DNA of 64,000 nucleotides from Undibacterium pigrum (GCF_003201815.1 NZ_QJKB01000002.1:464845-528844); one strand, 5' to 3'. Positions 53,348 to 62,945 are shown, numbered from the stretch's first letter. Program-made: numbers and translations. Notes: generated by a model not told the origin, from the letters alone.

Positions 53348-56236
53348 TTACCGCAACCGTTTAGTAGAAGCCCGCGCCAACTCAATCAACGTCGCCTTCG
53401 CCGCAGAATGCCGCACAGGCAGCAAAGCCTCCACCCCCATTGCAATCTGCCTCGCAGCCTCAGCCCGCGTATCCTCCAGCGCTTCATTGGCGACCAGCCA
53501 TGCACTGATTTCGGCAGCATCTGCAAAGCCATTGGCTGCCAGTGCATCAAAGCCCTGCGGGTCGCGCTGGCGGGCCAGCAGCAAGGGGTAGGTCAGCAGG
53601 CCGGTGCTGAGGTCGGTGTAGCGGGTTTTGCCTGTGTCGTTGGTATCCGGGGCGAGGTCGATGATGTCGTCGATGAGCTGGAAGGCCAGGCCCATGTGGC
53701 GGCCGAAATGGGCGGTGGCGGTAACAGTGGCGGCGTTGCAGCCGCCTACTGTGGCACCGGCGCGGCAGGACCAGGCGAACAGGCCGGCGGTTTTGCCGTC
53801 GATGATGCGCAGGTAATCCTGTTCGCAGGCTTCCAGGTTGCGGCGGCCTGATAGCTGGTCGGATTCGGCGGCGATCATGGATTCTATGACTTCAAACAAG
53901 TCGTCTGCCAGGCCGTTATAGCCTATGCGGTACAGTGAGCGCACGGCGCGTGATACCAGCAGGTTGCCTGCCAGCACACCGGCACCGACGCCATATTTTT
54001 TCCATGCAGTAGGGTGGCCGCGGCGCTGGTCGGCTTCATCGATGATGTCATCGTGCAGCAGGGTGGCGGCGTGTATGGATTCGGTGATGATGGCGACCTG
54101 TACCGCTTCTTCTGACAAGAAGCGTCGCATCAGCATGGAGCAGAGCAGGGCGCAGCTTGCCCGCAGGCGCTTGCCGGACTGGAATAGCGAATCTGCCAGC
54201 ACGCCATCGATAAGATGGCGCTGGTGGCTTGCGCCGTATTCGCGAAAATGTTTATCGGTCTGATCAAGCGCGCTGATCAAACGTGCGCGCAATTTATCGA
54301 GGTCGTCTGCCAGTGCCTTGTCATTGATGGAGCCGACGACATCGTTGATGAGCGTATTTACGCCGGATGTATTGGCCTGTGCTTCTGCTGTGCCTGATTT
54401 CGAGTCAGGCGTAGTGCTGGCCCATTTGGATACCGGTGCCACGCCCCTGCTGAGGTTGTTGATAAAGCGCATGGCCTTCGATTCAAATTCAGGCAGGCGT
54501 TGGTCCCAGCCCAGTTGGCGCACGATGTCGCCCGCCTTGACAGAATACTCGGCAACGCGGCTGGTCATGCCACCCAGCCAGGCCATGGTTTCGCCAGAAA
54601 ATACAGGCACCAGGTCCAGCAGATGCGGCAGGCCTGCTTCAAAGCGCAGCTTGTCTATGACTTTCAATGGCGTCAATGCTGTCGGTTCTTCCAGCGGGAA
54701 TAACTGGCAGCGTGCGGCACTCGATGCAGTCAGGTCAAGTATGCGGTTAACGACAAGGCGTGCTGATTCATTCGCGCTTTCCATCGTCGCCACGTCAGTC
54801 GTTGTGCGCACAAAATCACCAGCGACAAACAGGTTGCTGATACCTATATCCACCTCAGGCCGCGCCGCCCATGACCCGGCGGTGTTGACGAACAGCGGTG
54901 CATCGTTTTCCATACCATGCTCTGTCCAGCGCAATGACGGGTCTATCGAGCAGGCGATCACGCCAGCAGCTTCCAGCTCTGCGCGGTCTGCCGGTGCCAG
55001 ATGGGCCAGGATTTGCTGCCAGACTTCTTCCTGTATTTCTGCTGGCGTGCAATCCTTGGCAGGTTTGCGTATGTAGTCACCCGGCGCATCAAAATCAGAA
55101 ATGCAAACGCTCAGTATGCCGCACACGGTGCCATCGCCATATTGCTTAAGCCCGCGTGGCCAGAAGCGTTGCTGGCACAACGAGGTCAATGCCCACGGCG
55201 CATCCAGAAATATCGTATGCCCGTGATTGAGTTCTATGTCCTGACCCAGATAGAACAGAATGCCATTCATCCACTCGGTCTTGAGTTCATCAAGCCTGGC
55301 GAGGCTGGGTGCTCTCACCAGCATGTCTTCATTGCTGATGGTCTGCAAGGCTTCCAGCGGTAGCGCCAAAATGAAATGGTCGGCTGTCAGTTCTGTCCCA
55401 TCGCTGAGTTGCAGCGCCTTTGCAGCATCGCCATCCCACAGCACATTTTCTACAGACACACCCTGGATAAATTCCACGCCCAGATGTTGCAGATGCGTGA
55501 CCCAGGGTGCTATCCACACTTCACTGGTCGGGCCATTCAGTACGCGGTCGGCGCAACTGCGGTAGATATCGCTAAGCAGTTGTATGCCCACCACCACATT
55601 CGAGCGCGCGCTCATGTCTGCCGCACGGCAAGCCACCAGGGTGCGCGTCACCGCATTGATGACATATTTCTGATAAGCCTCAGAGCGCGACGGTGCCTGG
55701 AAATAATCCCAGGCCGAGATATTTTCAAACTCGCCAAAGCGGCGCTCGTCTGAACTGGTCAGCATGGTGAACACGCAGCGCACATAATGCAGCATGTCTT
55801 CACGCGGCACATCGACACCACTGCCCACAAACAGATCATAGAGAAAAGACAGCAGCGATGCCGCATCACGTGATGATGAACGCAACTGGTTGGGCACTTC
55901 CCAGCGCCCCTTCTTTGACAAGGCCAGCGTGCGCGAAGTATGCGCCAGATTGTCTGCCACGCTGCCATAAGAGCCATCTGCCAGCACGCAGGGTATGCGC
56001 GCCATGGTGTCAGGGATATGCCGGTAAAAGCCGGGAAAGAAGCGAAAGCCATGCTCACCCGGCAGCTCTTGCTGACCAGCACCGGCTGATCCCTCAACCG
56101 GAATACTGCGCGACTTGCCACCCGGCGCAGCCAGTGCCTCTACCACCGTCACCAGATAACCACGCTCCGCCAGCTCATGCGCTGCCGTCAAACCTGCAAT
56201 ACCTGCGCCTGCAATCAATACTCTAGTTTGCTTCAA
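53348..56236 (-). CDS. Fusion of FAD-dependent desaturase-like oxidoreductase and polyprenyl diphosphate synthase
   Basis: A 962-residue protein with a TTG start after GGGAG. Residues 1-510 form a phytoene desaturase/hydroxysqualene dehydroxylase-like flavoprotein: Rossmann motif VLIAGAGIAGLTAAHELAERG, GEHGFRFFPGFYRHIPDTM, and the C-terminal FAD motif NLFVAGDFVRTTTDVATMESA. A linker of about 130 residues includes a region rich in Ser, Thr and Ala. Residues about 655-962 are a trans-prenyltransferase with both Asp-rich motifs, HDDIIDEADQRRG (729-733) and QLIDDIIDL (856-860), and TGLLTYPLLLA. Both halves look active. Joining chain synthesis to a desaturase in one polypeptide is unusual. No phytoene or squalene synthase is adjacent. 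The pathway is unknown. Confidence 0.9.
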   Translation of the reverse strand: MKQTRVLIAGAGIAGLTAAHELAERGYLVTVVEALAAPGGKSRSIPVEGSAGAGQQELPGEHGFRFFPGFYRHIPDTMARIPCVLADGSYGSVADNLAHTSRTLALSKKGRWEVPNQLRSSSRDAASLLSFLYDLFVGSGVDVPREDMLHYVRCVFTMLTSSDERRFGEFENISAWDYFQAPSRSEAYQKYVINAVTRTLVACRAADMSARSNVVVGIQLLSDIYRSCADRVLNGPTSEVWIAPWVTHLQHLGVEFIQGVSVENVLWDGDAAKALQLSDGTELTADHFILALPLEALQTISNEDMLVRAPSLARLDELKTEWMNGILFYLGQDIELNHGHTIFLDAPWALTSLCQQRFWPRGLKQYGDGTVCGILSVCISDFDAPGDYIRKPAKDCTPAEIQEEVWQQILAHLAPADRAELEAAGVIACSIDPSLRWTEHGMENDAPLFVNTAGSWAARPEVDIGISNLFVAGDFVRTTTDVATMESANESARLVVNRILDLTASSAARCQLFPLEEPTALTPLKVIDKLRFEAGLPHLLDLVPVFSGETMAWLGGMTSRVAEYSVKAGDIVRQLGWDQRLPEFESKAMRFINNLSRGVAPVSKWASTTPDSKSGTAEAQANTSGVNTLINDVVGSINDKALADDLDKLRARLISALDQTDKHFREYGASHQRHLIDGVLADSLFQSGKRLRASCALLCSMLMRRFLSEEAVQVAIITESIHAATLLHDDIIDEADQRRGHPTAWKKYGVGAGVLAGNLLVSRAVRSLYRIGYNGLADDLFEVIESMIAAESDQLSGRRNLEACEQDYLRIIDGKTAGLFAWSCRAGATVGGCNAATVTATAHFGRHMGLAFQLIDDIIDLAPDTNDTGKTRYTDLSTGLLTYPLLLARQRDPQGFDALAANGFADAAEISAWLVANEALEDTRAEAARQIAMGVEALLPVRHSAAKATLIELARASTKRLR

Positions 56237-56540
56237 CGAGCTGTCTCCCGGGATGAAATGGCGGAGATGAACTCAACCGCAACCAACGGATATTATGCTG
56301 GCAGTCTGTTGGTTGTGGGCAAGCTAAGTGCGGGTGGCATAGCATTTGTATAAAAAAACAGACATTCACCAGTAACCAGCTTAGGCCGGGCTTATCCGCG
56401 CTATCGTCAAACCTTTCTCTTTTTCAGAGCCGCCTTGATTTCCCCCGCAGCAGCACAGCTCCCATTGCCAGATAAGCTCCAACCAAAAATAAATACAAAA
56501 ATCCATTTACACGCTGACACATGTCAGATATTGTTTACAC
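56237..56540. other. Divergent promoter region
   Basis: About 304 bases between the fusion gene and the ArsR gene. The right end contains the palindrome at 56514-56527 and TTTACAC repeated at 56506 and 56532. The rest shows no gene. Confidence 0.45.
56514..56527. promoter_or_regulatory. Palindrome before the ArsR-type gene, likely operator
   Basis: CTGACACATGTCAG has perfect 6-base arms (CTGACA / TGTCAG) and lies 13 bases upstream of the ArsR start. It is flanked by the direct repeat TTTACAC. ArsR-family proteins usually repress their own promoter at such sites. Confidence 0.55.
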
Positions 56541-56876
56541 ATGAAAGAAACCAAAGAAAATGCTCTCACAGGTGAACAGTTGCTCGAAGTGCTGGCGGCA
56601 CTGGCCAACCCGCACCGCCTGCGCATCATTGCCCTGCTTGAGACGCAAGGGCGCAACTACATCAGCCAGCTCGCCCGCGAGGTAGGCATCAGCCGCCCCT
56701 TGCTGCACCTGCATTTGCAAAAGCTGGAGGCTGCTGGCCTGGTCACCAGCCAGATGGAGCTGTCACATGATGGCAAAGCCCTCAATTATTTTGAAGTATC
56801 CAGTTTCGCCATCACGCTCTCACCACGCAGCATCGCTGCCGCTGCAGTTTCCCTGAACAACAATCCAGAATCATAG
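56541..56876 (+). CDS. ArsR-family winged-helix regulator
   Basis: A 111-residue protein with the ArsR helix-turn-helix (VLAALANPHRLRIIALLETQGRNYISQLAREVGISRPLLHLHLQKLEAAGLV). There are no cysteines for metal binding, so it is not a classical arsenic or metal sensor. It is followed after 8 bases by a small membrane protein gene, which it probably co-regulates with itself. Confidence 0.9.
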   Translation: MKETKENALTGEQLLEVLAALANPHRLRIIALLETQGRNYISQLAREVGISRPLLHLHLQKLEAAGLVTSQMELSHDGKALNYFEVSSFAITLSPRSIAAAAVSLNNNPES

Positions 56877-56884
56877 AGGTCACC

Positions 56885-57142
56885 ATGTCCCAAAATGTCT
56901 TTTTTGCGGCGTTCTTCTTCCCCGCCGCTGCCGCAGTCATCATCTTCTTCATGAAATACGTATCCCATGTCTTGCAGGCGCGGGTACGCCTGGAACAGGA
57001 CGAAGCCTACCGTGCGCTCGCAACCCAGGCAGCCGCAAGCCAGGCTGAGACAGTGGCAGCACTGGCCACGACAACTGCAGCCCTGGCTGAGATACAGGGC
57101 AGGCTCGTGACGGTAGAAAAGATATTGCGCGAAGTTGAATAG
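56885..57142 (+). CDS. Small membrane protein with coiled-coil tail
   Basis: An 85-residue protein. One membrane helix lies at about residues 5-28 (VFFAAFFFPAAAAVIIFFMKYV). The rest is a helical, Ala/Glu/Thr-rich tail with heptad character. It follows the ArsR gene by 8 bases with GAGG upstream, so it is cotranscribed. ArsR-like regulators with a short membrane partner of this form recur in proteobacteria; the function is unknown. Confidence 0.8.
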   Translation: MSQNVFFAAFFFPAAAAVIIFFMKYVSHVLQARVRLEQDEAYRALATQAAASQAETVAALATTTAALAEIQGRLVTVEKILREVE

Positions 57143-57323
57143 CCGGGTTTTGCATCATCAAACCAGCGCACAGTCTTCGTCATTTTTATCTGCGTCGCCA
57201 GTCGCCATCAGGAGTTAAACAATTGAACCACCAGTCATCGTTTCACCTGCATGCGCTGAGAGCACAATATCTGTCTATTGCTGCCGGGCTTCCATTCACG
57301 TGCCCAGGCACAGAAAGTGCAAG

Positions 57324-58304
57324 ATGAAACGAGTACTACGCTGGTTTGCCTGGAGCCTGCTGGGCTTGCTTAGCCTTATCGCACTGTGCGGTGCATTGTT
57401 CGCCTACTTCATTTATTCCCCGGCACCCGTTCGCCCAGCCTTGTCTGGCGCTGTGCAAAAAGGCAGCATAGAGGCAGGTGGCATCAAGCGTACCTACGTC
57501 AGCTATGTTCCACGCGACCTGCCCAAAGGCGCACCCCTGATACTGGTCATGCACGGCTCAGGCCAAAGCGCAGAAGACATACGCGTAGAAACCGGCTACG
57601 GCTTCGAACGCCTCGCCGACCAGCACGGCTTCGCCATCGCCTACCCCGAATCCTACAGTTTTGACTGGAACGATTGCGGCAAGATCGGCGACTACCAGGT
57701 CAATGGCCGCGACATCGACGACGTCGGCTTCCTCAACGCCCTGACCGATAAACTCATCATAGACCTGGGCACAGACAAAAACCGCGTATTCGCCACCGGC
57801 GTATCCGCAGGCGGCTTCATGTCACTACGCCTGGCCCTCGAATCCCCAGCCCGCTTCCGCGCCGTAGCCGCAGTATCCGCCAGCGTGCAAGTCCCACAAA
57901 ATTTCCGCTGCAAACCCGCAGGCACCGGCGGAACCTCAGTGATGATCATGAACGGCACCAAAGACCCGCTGGTGCCATACAACGGCGGCGAAGTGAACCT
58001 GCTAGGCCTGTTCTACAAATGCGGCGACGTACTCAATGCCCGCGCATCAGCACAATATTTCGCCGACCTGAACAAGATCACTACTGCCCCAGCGGAACAA
58101 ACGACGGCAATATCAGGTGTCAATGTGGGGCAGGTAAGCTGGAAACGCGATGCCAGAACTGAAGTTGAACTCGTCACTATCCACGGCGGTGGACATGGCT
58201 TGCCACAACCCTATTATCGCCGCGCCCGTTTGCTAGGCCCATCGCCGATGGCACCGAATGGGGCGGAGATGATTTGGGAATTCTTTGAGCAGCAAGGGTG
58301 GTAA
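57324..58304 (+). CDS. Membrane-anchored PHB depolymerase-like esterase (LpqC family)
   Basis: From the ATG at 57324 the protein has 326 residues; it opens with a basic and hydrophobic anchor (MKRVLRWFAWSLLGLLSLIALCGALFAYF). The alpha/beta hydrolase domain has PLILVMHGSGQSAEDI (oxyanion loop), the nucleophile elbow ATGVSAGGFMS, NGTKDPLVPYNGG with the acid residue, and the catalytic His in TIHGGGHGLP. The family includes PHB depolymerases and feruloyl esterases acting outside the cytoplasm. The Cys pair (CG and CK) may form a disulphide. The substrate is not known. It is a single-gene unit. Confidence 0.88.
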   Translation: MKRVLRWFAWSLLGLLSLIALCGALFAYFIYSPAPVRPALSGAVQKGSIEAGGIKRTYVSYVPRDLPKGAPLILVMHGSGQSAEDIRVETGYGFERLADQHGFAIAYPESYSFDWNDCGKIGDYQVNGRDIDDVGFLNALTDKLIIDLGTDKNRVFATGVSAGGFMSLRLALESPARFRAVAAVSASVQVPQNFRCKPAGTGGTSVMIMNGTKDPLVPYNGGEVNLLGLFYKCGDVLNARASAQYFADLNKITTAPAEQTTAISGVNVGQVSWKRDARTEVELVTIHGGGHGLPQPYYRRARLLGPSPMAPNGAEMIWEFFEQQGW

Positions 58305-58435
58305 ACTTCTTCTAGTTGACGTTAGGAAGCTATGCAATTTTTTGAGTCATGGCGACGTTGATTTTCTTTGCATAGCATAAATTGAATTTCATCTTTACTT
58401 CGAAATACTGCTTTGAAATTTAAAAATAGTTGTTT

Positions 58436-59305
58436 TCAATAACCTTCCATTTGAATAAATTCTGTCAGTTGATTTTTGACTTTCTCAATTTCTGAAGAAA
58501 ATCTATCTCTAGCCCCTTCAACCAATTGAAGTGCAAAAAATGTTTCTGCGTAATCATCTGCAATTTCTTTTACTCTTGCAAAACCAATTTCCTGTACGTC
58601 GATTATTGATACACTTTTTCCTTCTGCAATGATCTGATCATGCACATTGCGAGCCCGATTTTCCAGCATCGCTTTTGAACAGTATCGCTTTACATAGCCA
58701 ACCGTTACTCTATGAAACCACTCAGTTGCTGTGACGCAAAGAAATTCTCCTTCATGAAGCTCGGTTTCGTTAAGTGCAGAAAAAGCTTCGAGTACATCGA
58801 GTGTTTTGAATAATTCTCGGTAAAAATCTCTAAATCGCCCTAAAAGCTCTGGCCCATTAGTATAGCTACTAGGTCCAATTAACATTATGCAAGGTGCAGT
58901 CTGTCCCAATAGCAGCTCAGTAACAAAGTGCCCTCCAAAACACGCAGCAACACAAATAACCAAGTTCATTTTTGTTGCAACATTAAGTGGGCCAAGGAGT
59001 ACCCTTAGTTCATTCCATCCTAGTTCTGAATTGTCTGAAAATACAATGCCTGACGCATCCTCATCGCCATGAGTTTCGATATGAAGTATGGGAATATCAT
59101 TATTTTCTTGTGCGATAAGAATTAACTCTCCAATGAGTGTCCTAAATTCTTCTGCATTTGAAATTTGCACAAGTTCTACCGACGGAATACCAGTATTGTC
59201 TTCGTTCAGAGCTGTTAGATAGTTTTGGAGTTCCTCGCCTGATGCAAACTCCTCTTTCGGTAAAGACTCAATAATTATAATTCTTGAGAACTCAAACCCA
59301 TACAT
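58436..59305 (-). CDS. CHAT/caspase-like protein with His-Cys dyad
   Basis: A 289-residue AT-rich gene with GGAGAATTTGT before the ATG. The N-terminal half reads like a caspase-fold core: a hydrophobic strand (FSRIIIIESL), then PILHIETHGDEDASGI with His79-Gly, and LVICVAACFGGHF with Cys122 followed by Gly-Gly. The order strand-His-Gly and strand-Cys-x-Gly-Gly is the catalytic-dyad layout of CHAT and other clan CD peptidases. A helical C-terminus (about 180-289) has no recognised domain. It starts 67 bases after the helicase-nuclease gene on the same strand, so the two probably form an operon. A proteolytic effector is inferred, not shown. Confidence 0.78.
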   Translation of the reverse strand: MYGFEFSRIIIIESLPKEEFASGEELQNYLTALNEDNTGIPSVELVQISNAEEFRTLIGELILIAQENNDIPILHIETHGDEDASGIVFSDNSELGWNELRVLLGPLNVATKMNLVICVAACFGGHFVTELLLGQTAPCIMLIGPSSYTNGPELLGRFRDFYRELFKTLDVLEAFSALNETELHEGEFLCVTATEWFHRVTVGYVKRYCSKAMLENRARNVHDQIIAEGKSVSIIDVQEIGFARVKEIADDYAETFFALQLVEGARDRFSSEIEKVKNQLTEFIQMEGY

Positions 59306-59372
59306 ACAAATTCTCCATTCAAATGCATAAAGGTTGTTATCTTTCAGGAGGAGCTTTTAAGTAAAGCAAACC

Positions 59373-62276
59373 TTATATATATTCTTTAAAAGGCAAATCA
59401 CTGGTAAGAGCCTGGCCAGGGGTAGCCAACCACTGCCATAATTGTTCTTGATTTAATGCACCTTCACACAATCGAAGTAGCGCCTCACCAAGATCATGGC
59501 TTTCAACTACACTAAGGCGACCACAATTAACGATAACTAAGGGGACGCTAGGGTCTATTCCGGGATGGCATAAAGTTACACAAAACGTGCCTCCATGGCC
59601 ATGTATTTCAGACGCGGACAATACCTCAACGGCTGTGTTGTAATCAACCAGTTTGTCACCTTCCTTGGTTTTAAGTTCTATTATCAATTGAGGTGAATTT
59701 TTCAACTTTAAGAGATAATCAGGAGCACCCGTTTTACTTTTATCGTCAAGTTTTTCGAAATCTATTTTTAAAAAATTTAACACCTCTTCAAAAGCGACTT
59801 CGAATTGCGTCCCTTTTGTTGCGTAGTACTGTTCAATTAAATTGAGCTGCTTGCATCGGTTAGCTCTCTTATATTGTCGCTCAGCACCACGTTGTCGCTG
59901 CTGAATTTTCCAATCACGGCAAGTATCTCTTAACCAGTTGGCCTTTTCAAATGGGGATGGTTTTATCTTACTAAATACTGCGGCACGAATAGAGTCAGCT
60001 TGAGATGAACCAAGCATTATCATTTCTGGAGAAAAATAGCCATTAGCTTTTAAATCCAGAATTTCATGTCGTTGTAATTTAAATTTTGATTTTGCGATAT
60101 TCAAAGATGTCATCCACAAGACGTCATCTGGCAAGCCTACATTCAGTCGAAAACTTAATCTGCGCAAGATCCTGGGTAATTTGGCTAACGCTGACAGATT
60201 TACATTTGTATTTTGAAGAATTTTAGGTCGAAGGATTGGAGGAACTCGTTGATCAGATGCAGATGCAGCAAGTACAGACAGACCTTGTAGAGCCCAGCAT
60301 AAATTTCTAAACATATCACGTAGCATACCCGCACTAAGATATGGTAGTGTTCCTTCCAATTTTCTAAGCTCGTTGCCATTCATCCAGTCACAACTGAGCT
60401 TCGCGCCATTTACTGGGGTTATATCTGCTTGCCAAACGGGTTCGGCCATGTCGGCCGCGTACTGACTGGGGTCAACTAAAATAGTTTTCTCTAAGGGGAA
60501 AGGCAAAAAGCGGGTCGGGTGTTGACCGTTCATTGAACGAAACTCTGGACTAGAGAGACAAGCATGAAAAAGCAAAAATGCAAGCTTGGGCATATCACCT
60601 TCTGAGGAGCTACTAGGCAAACATTGAACTAATGAATCTACTTTCGATACTAGATACTTTAAAAGATAAATGCATGTTGTTGGTAATAACCCGCTATATC
60701 CAATTGCTTTTCCAACAGGGGTGGCACTGAGCTTTCCTGCGCTAGTCAATACTAAAAGCCCCTCTTGCAATAGAATGGTGACTGCGTAAGAAAGCTTTTG
60801 TGGCCATAATGCAAAAGATTTTTGATTTCTTTCGGCTTCTCGAAGTGCGCTTAAAGTGGTGCACAAGAGGTTTTCTAAGTCTTGTTGAGATGACGCTAAT
60901 CCAGAGGCAACAAGCTGTAGCGCCAATTGCTGGAATTTCTCTGGAGTAACGCGAGGCTCTAATGCGGGAAGCTCTCCTAGATTCAAATAACTGCGAGCTA
61001 CACGAATGTCCATTTCCTTCTCCGCAAAGAAAATGATTTTTCCTTGCTCATGTTCAAAGCCCATCCTCCCAACTCGGCCAGCCATGTTATGAAACTCTGC
61101 TGCATCTATTGGTTCATGAATTTTTTTATCGCTATTCCAGCGCTTCCAGCTTGCGAACAAGGCTGCGCCTAAAGGAAAATTAACACCAGCAGCAAGAGTT
61201 GTTGTTGCAAATACCACATCCAATTGGCCACTAATCAAATGCTGTTCGACGATTTGTCTTTCCTCGTCGGTTAAATCGGCATTATGGGAAGCGACGCGGT
61301 ACTCAAGTGTCTTAGCAAGAAAATCACTGGCTGCCGTCTCCGGGAAACCATCGAATGCTAATGAAAGTTGGTCTTGTTTGGGGTGCTTGATAGCCTGCAG
61401 GAACGTCGTTGCTAAGTCGTACGTATCTTGCTTTCTCATGCAAAAGACAATAATTGGAATTGGAGGTTTGGGGCACTTCAATAAGGAAAGCAGAATTGGA
61501 ATAAGCTTAGGCTCAATGTTTTTTGGAAAAGGTAAGTTTTCTTTTATTTCCTCAGGGTGCTGTGAACTGCAAACTGCTATGTTTTTTTGTGTCCAACATT
61601 CATAACGTAAGTGTTTCTCTCTTGCGTTTTCAAGTACGAGTTTAACTCCCAACCAGTCTGCAAGACTGTCTGCGTCTTTCGCTTGAAGTACAGCAGATAA
61701 TCCAATAAATTGCTTCCAGCCGGCATTTCTAAGCAAAGTTAAAAGAATTTCGACGCTTTGTCCTCGATTCTCGTCACCGATCAATTGGATTTCGTCACAC
61801 ACTATAACTGTGCTAGTCAGATCACTAGGTACACCGGAAGCAGATAGCATAGCTAAATATTTTTCATAGGTAGCAACTAAAAGAGGAGCGCCAAGGGGTT
61901 CTTTCGGTACTTCTCCATCAGAATCTTCGACGTAGTCCCCTGTAGCAATAACTAAGGCCGAGCTATCATTTGCTAGATAAGTAGGCAAAAGCAAGGTTTT
62001 AAAATCATTGAATTTTTGCGTAGCCAGTGCGCGATGAGTAACCAAATAGACAGTGTTACATCCTGCTTCCAAACTTCTTGCAATTCCCCAGAGTGCAATC
62101 TGTGTTTTTCCCGTAGACGTAGGCGAAACTACCAAAAGGCTCTCACCTTGACCAACGCCCGCATCTAAAGCTGCAAATTGTGCGTCGCTTAAGGCAGGTT
62201 TATCACCATCTTTGAAGACTAGATGCTGTATGGTTGTACTGGATAACCCGTGATTACTAGGTAGTTCAAATTTCAT
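59373..62276 (-). CDS. Ski2/Hel308-like helicase with C-terminal PD-(D/E)XK nuclease motif
   Basis: A 967-residue AT-rich gene with AGGAG before the ATG. Superfamily 2 helicase motifs are complete: I SPTSTGKT (51-58), II DEIQ (161-164), III SAV (194-196), V ATTTLAAGVNFP (357-368) and VI NMAGRVGRMG (397-406), the last two in Ski2/Hel308 form. A helical middle (about 440-800) follows. Near the C-terminus Pro852-Asp853 in GAPDYLL and Glu867-Leu-Lys869 in LIIELKTKEG form a restriction-endonuclease-like active site. DEIQ instead of DExH is a variation. The gene leads a two-gene operon with the CHAT-like gene. It could be a nucleic-acid sensor and nuclease in defence. Confidence 0.86.
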   Translation of the reverse strand: MKFELPSNHGLSSTTIQHLVFKDGDKPALSDAQFAALDAGVGQGESLLVVSPTSTGKTQIALWGIARSLEAGCNTVYLVTHRALATQKFNDFKTLLLPTYLANDSSALVIATGDYVEDSDGEVPKEPLGAPLLVATYEKYLAMLSASGVPSDLTSTVIVCDEIQLIGDENRGQSVEILLTLLRNAGWKQFIGLSAVLQAKDADSLADWLGVKLVLENAREKHLRYECWTQKNIAVCSSQHPEEIKENLPFPKNIEPKLIPILLSLLKCPKPPIPIIVFCMRKQDTYDLATTFLQAIKHPKQDQLSLAFDGFPETAASDFLAKTLEYRVASHNADLTDEERQIVEQHLISGQLDVVFATTTLAAGVNFPLGAALFASWKRWNSDKKIHEPIDAAEFHNMAGRVGRMGFEHEQGKIIFFAEKEMDIRVARSYLNLGELPALEPRVTPEKFQQLALQLVASGLASSQQDLENLLCTTLSALREAERNQKSFALWPQKLSYAVTILLQEGLLVLTSAGKLSATPVGKAIGYSGLLPTTCIYLLKYLVSKVDSLVQCLPSSSSEGDMPKLAFLLFHACLSSPEFRSMNGQHPTRFLPFPLEKTILVDPSQYAADMAEPVWQADITPVNGAKLSCDWMNGNELRKLEGTLPYLSAGMLRDMFRNLCWALQGLSVLAASASDQRVPPILRPKILQNTNVNLSALAKLPRILRRLSFRLNVGLPDDVLWMTSLNIAKSKFKLQRHEILDLKANGYFSPEMIMLGSSQADSIRAAVFSKIKPSPFEKANWLRDTCRDWKIQQRQRGAERQYKRANRCKQLNLIEQYYATKGTQFEVAFEEVLNFLKIDFEKLDDKSKTGAPDYLLKLKNSPQLIIELKTKEGDKLVDYNTAVEVLSASEIHGHGGTFCVTLCHPGIDPSVPLVIVNCGRLSVVESHDLGEALLRLCEGALNQEQLWQWLATPGQALTSDLPFKEYI

Positions 62277-62615
62277 CGCTTTCTCCTGAGAGTATTGGGC
62301 AACCGTTGATTTCCAACCATACCTAGCAACTTTTTACGACCTAACTTTCATGGTTATTATGAACTTATATAGTTTTAATGATATTAAATATTGTTAAATG
62401 TTTAATATTGTTGTTTTATGATTTTCAGAAAAATATGATCGATTTGTCGAAGGCTATTTCATGCAAGCAAAAAATAATGGGCCAGCTATTTAATAGCTGG
62501 CCCATTATTTTGGCTGTTCAATATATGAATGTGATTTCAGTGAATTTGAGAAATCTTTTTCATTTTAGAGAAACAATTTTCACTAATTCTGAAACCTTCA
62601 TCAAATCAGGCAACA
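62277..62615. other. Intergenic region upstream of the helicase
   Basis: About 340 bases, AT-rich, between the helicase start and the gyrB fragment. It contains the strong hairpin at 62471-62511 and should hold the helicase promoter to its left. No gene was found. Confidence 0.5.
62471..62511 (-). terminator. Very strong hairpin terminator after the gyrB fragment
   Basis: A 20-base arm AAAATAATGGGCCAGCTATT pairs perfectly with AATAGCTGGCCCATTATTTT around one base. On the minus strand it ends in TTTTT, about 105 bases past the gyrB fragment's stop. It probably was the terminator of the original gyrB 3' end. It can work in both directions and insulates the helicase operon. Confidence 0.9.
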
Positions 62616-62839
62616 TCAAACGTCAATATTCCCCGCCCTCAACGCATTCGATTCAATAAACGCCCGGCGTGGTTCTACGTCGTCGCCCATCAGGGTCGTG
62701 AAGATCTGGTCGGCTGCAATCGCGTCTTCGATCTGTACTTTGAGCAGGCGGCGGACTGTGGGGTCCATGGTGGTTTCCCAGAGTTGGCTTGGGTTCATTT
62801 CGCCCAGACCTTTATAGCGTTGTTTGCTGACGCCGCGTT
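62616..62839 (-). pseudogene. Duplicated 3' end of gyrB
   Basis: The 224 bases from the TGA stop upward encode [20 protein letters not shown] and the rest of the GyrB C-terminus, ending [10 protein letters not shown]. The protein sequence equals that of the true gyrB end at 63774-63997; six nucleotide differences are all silent. Homology stops near 62839, where unrelated DNA begins; an ATG at 62864 is in frame, but a functional product is unlikely. With the true gyrB end it forms a direct repeat flanking the phosphoribosyltransferase gene. Confidence 0.92.
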
Positions 62840-62945
62840 GTGTGGCCATAGCAGGACCTAGCATTATTCGTGCACAGCGATTTTTTTATTTTTTGACTAC
62901 ATATCCGATTAGCGCGTGGCGTTAAATCTGGCCGCGATCTCTTGC

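Noticed and set aside
58436..62276. Identification of the pair as Hachiman (HamAB)
   Set aside because: The smaller protein shows a His-Cys protease-like pattern rather than the DUF1837 nuclease motifs of HamA, and the nuclease-like motif lies in the helicase itself.
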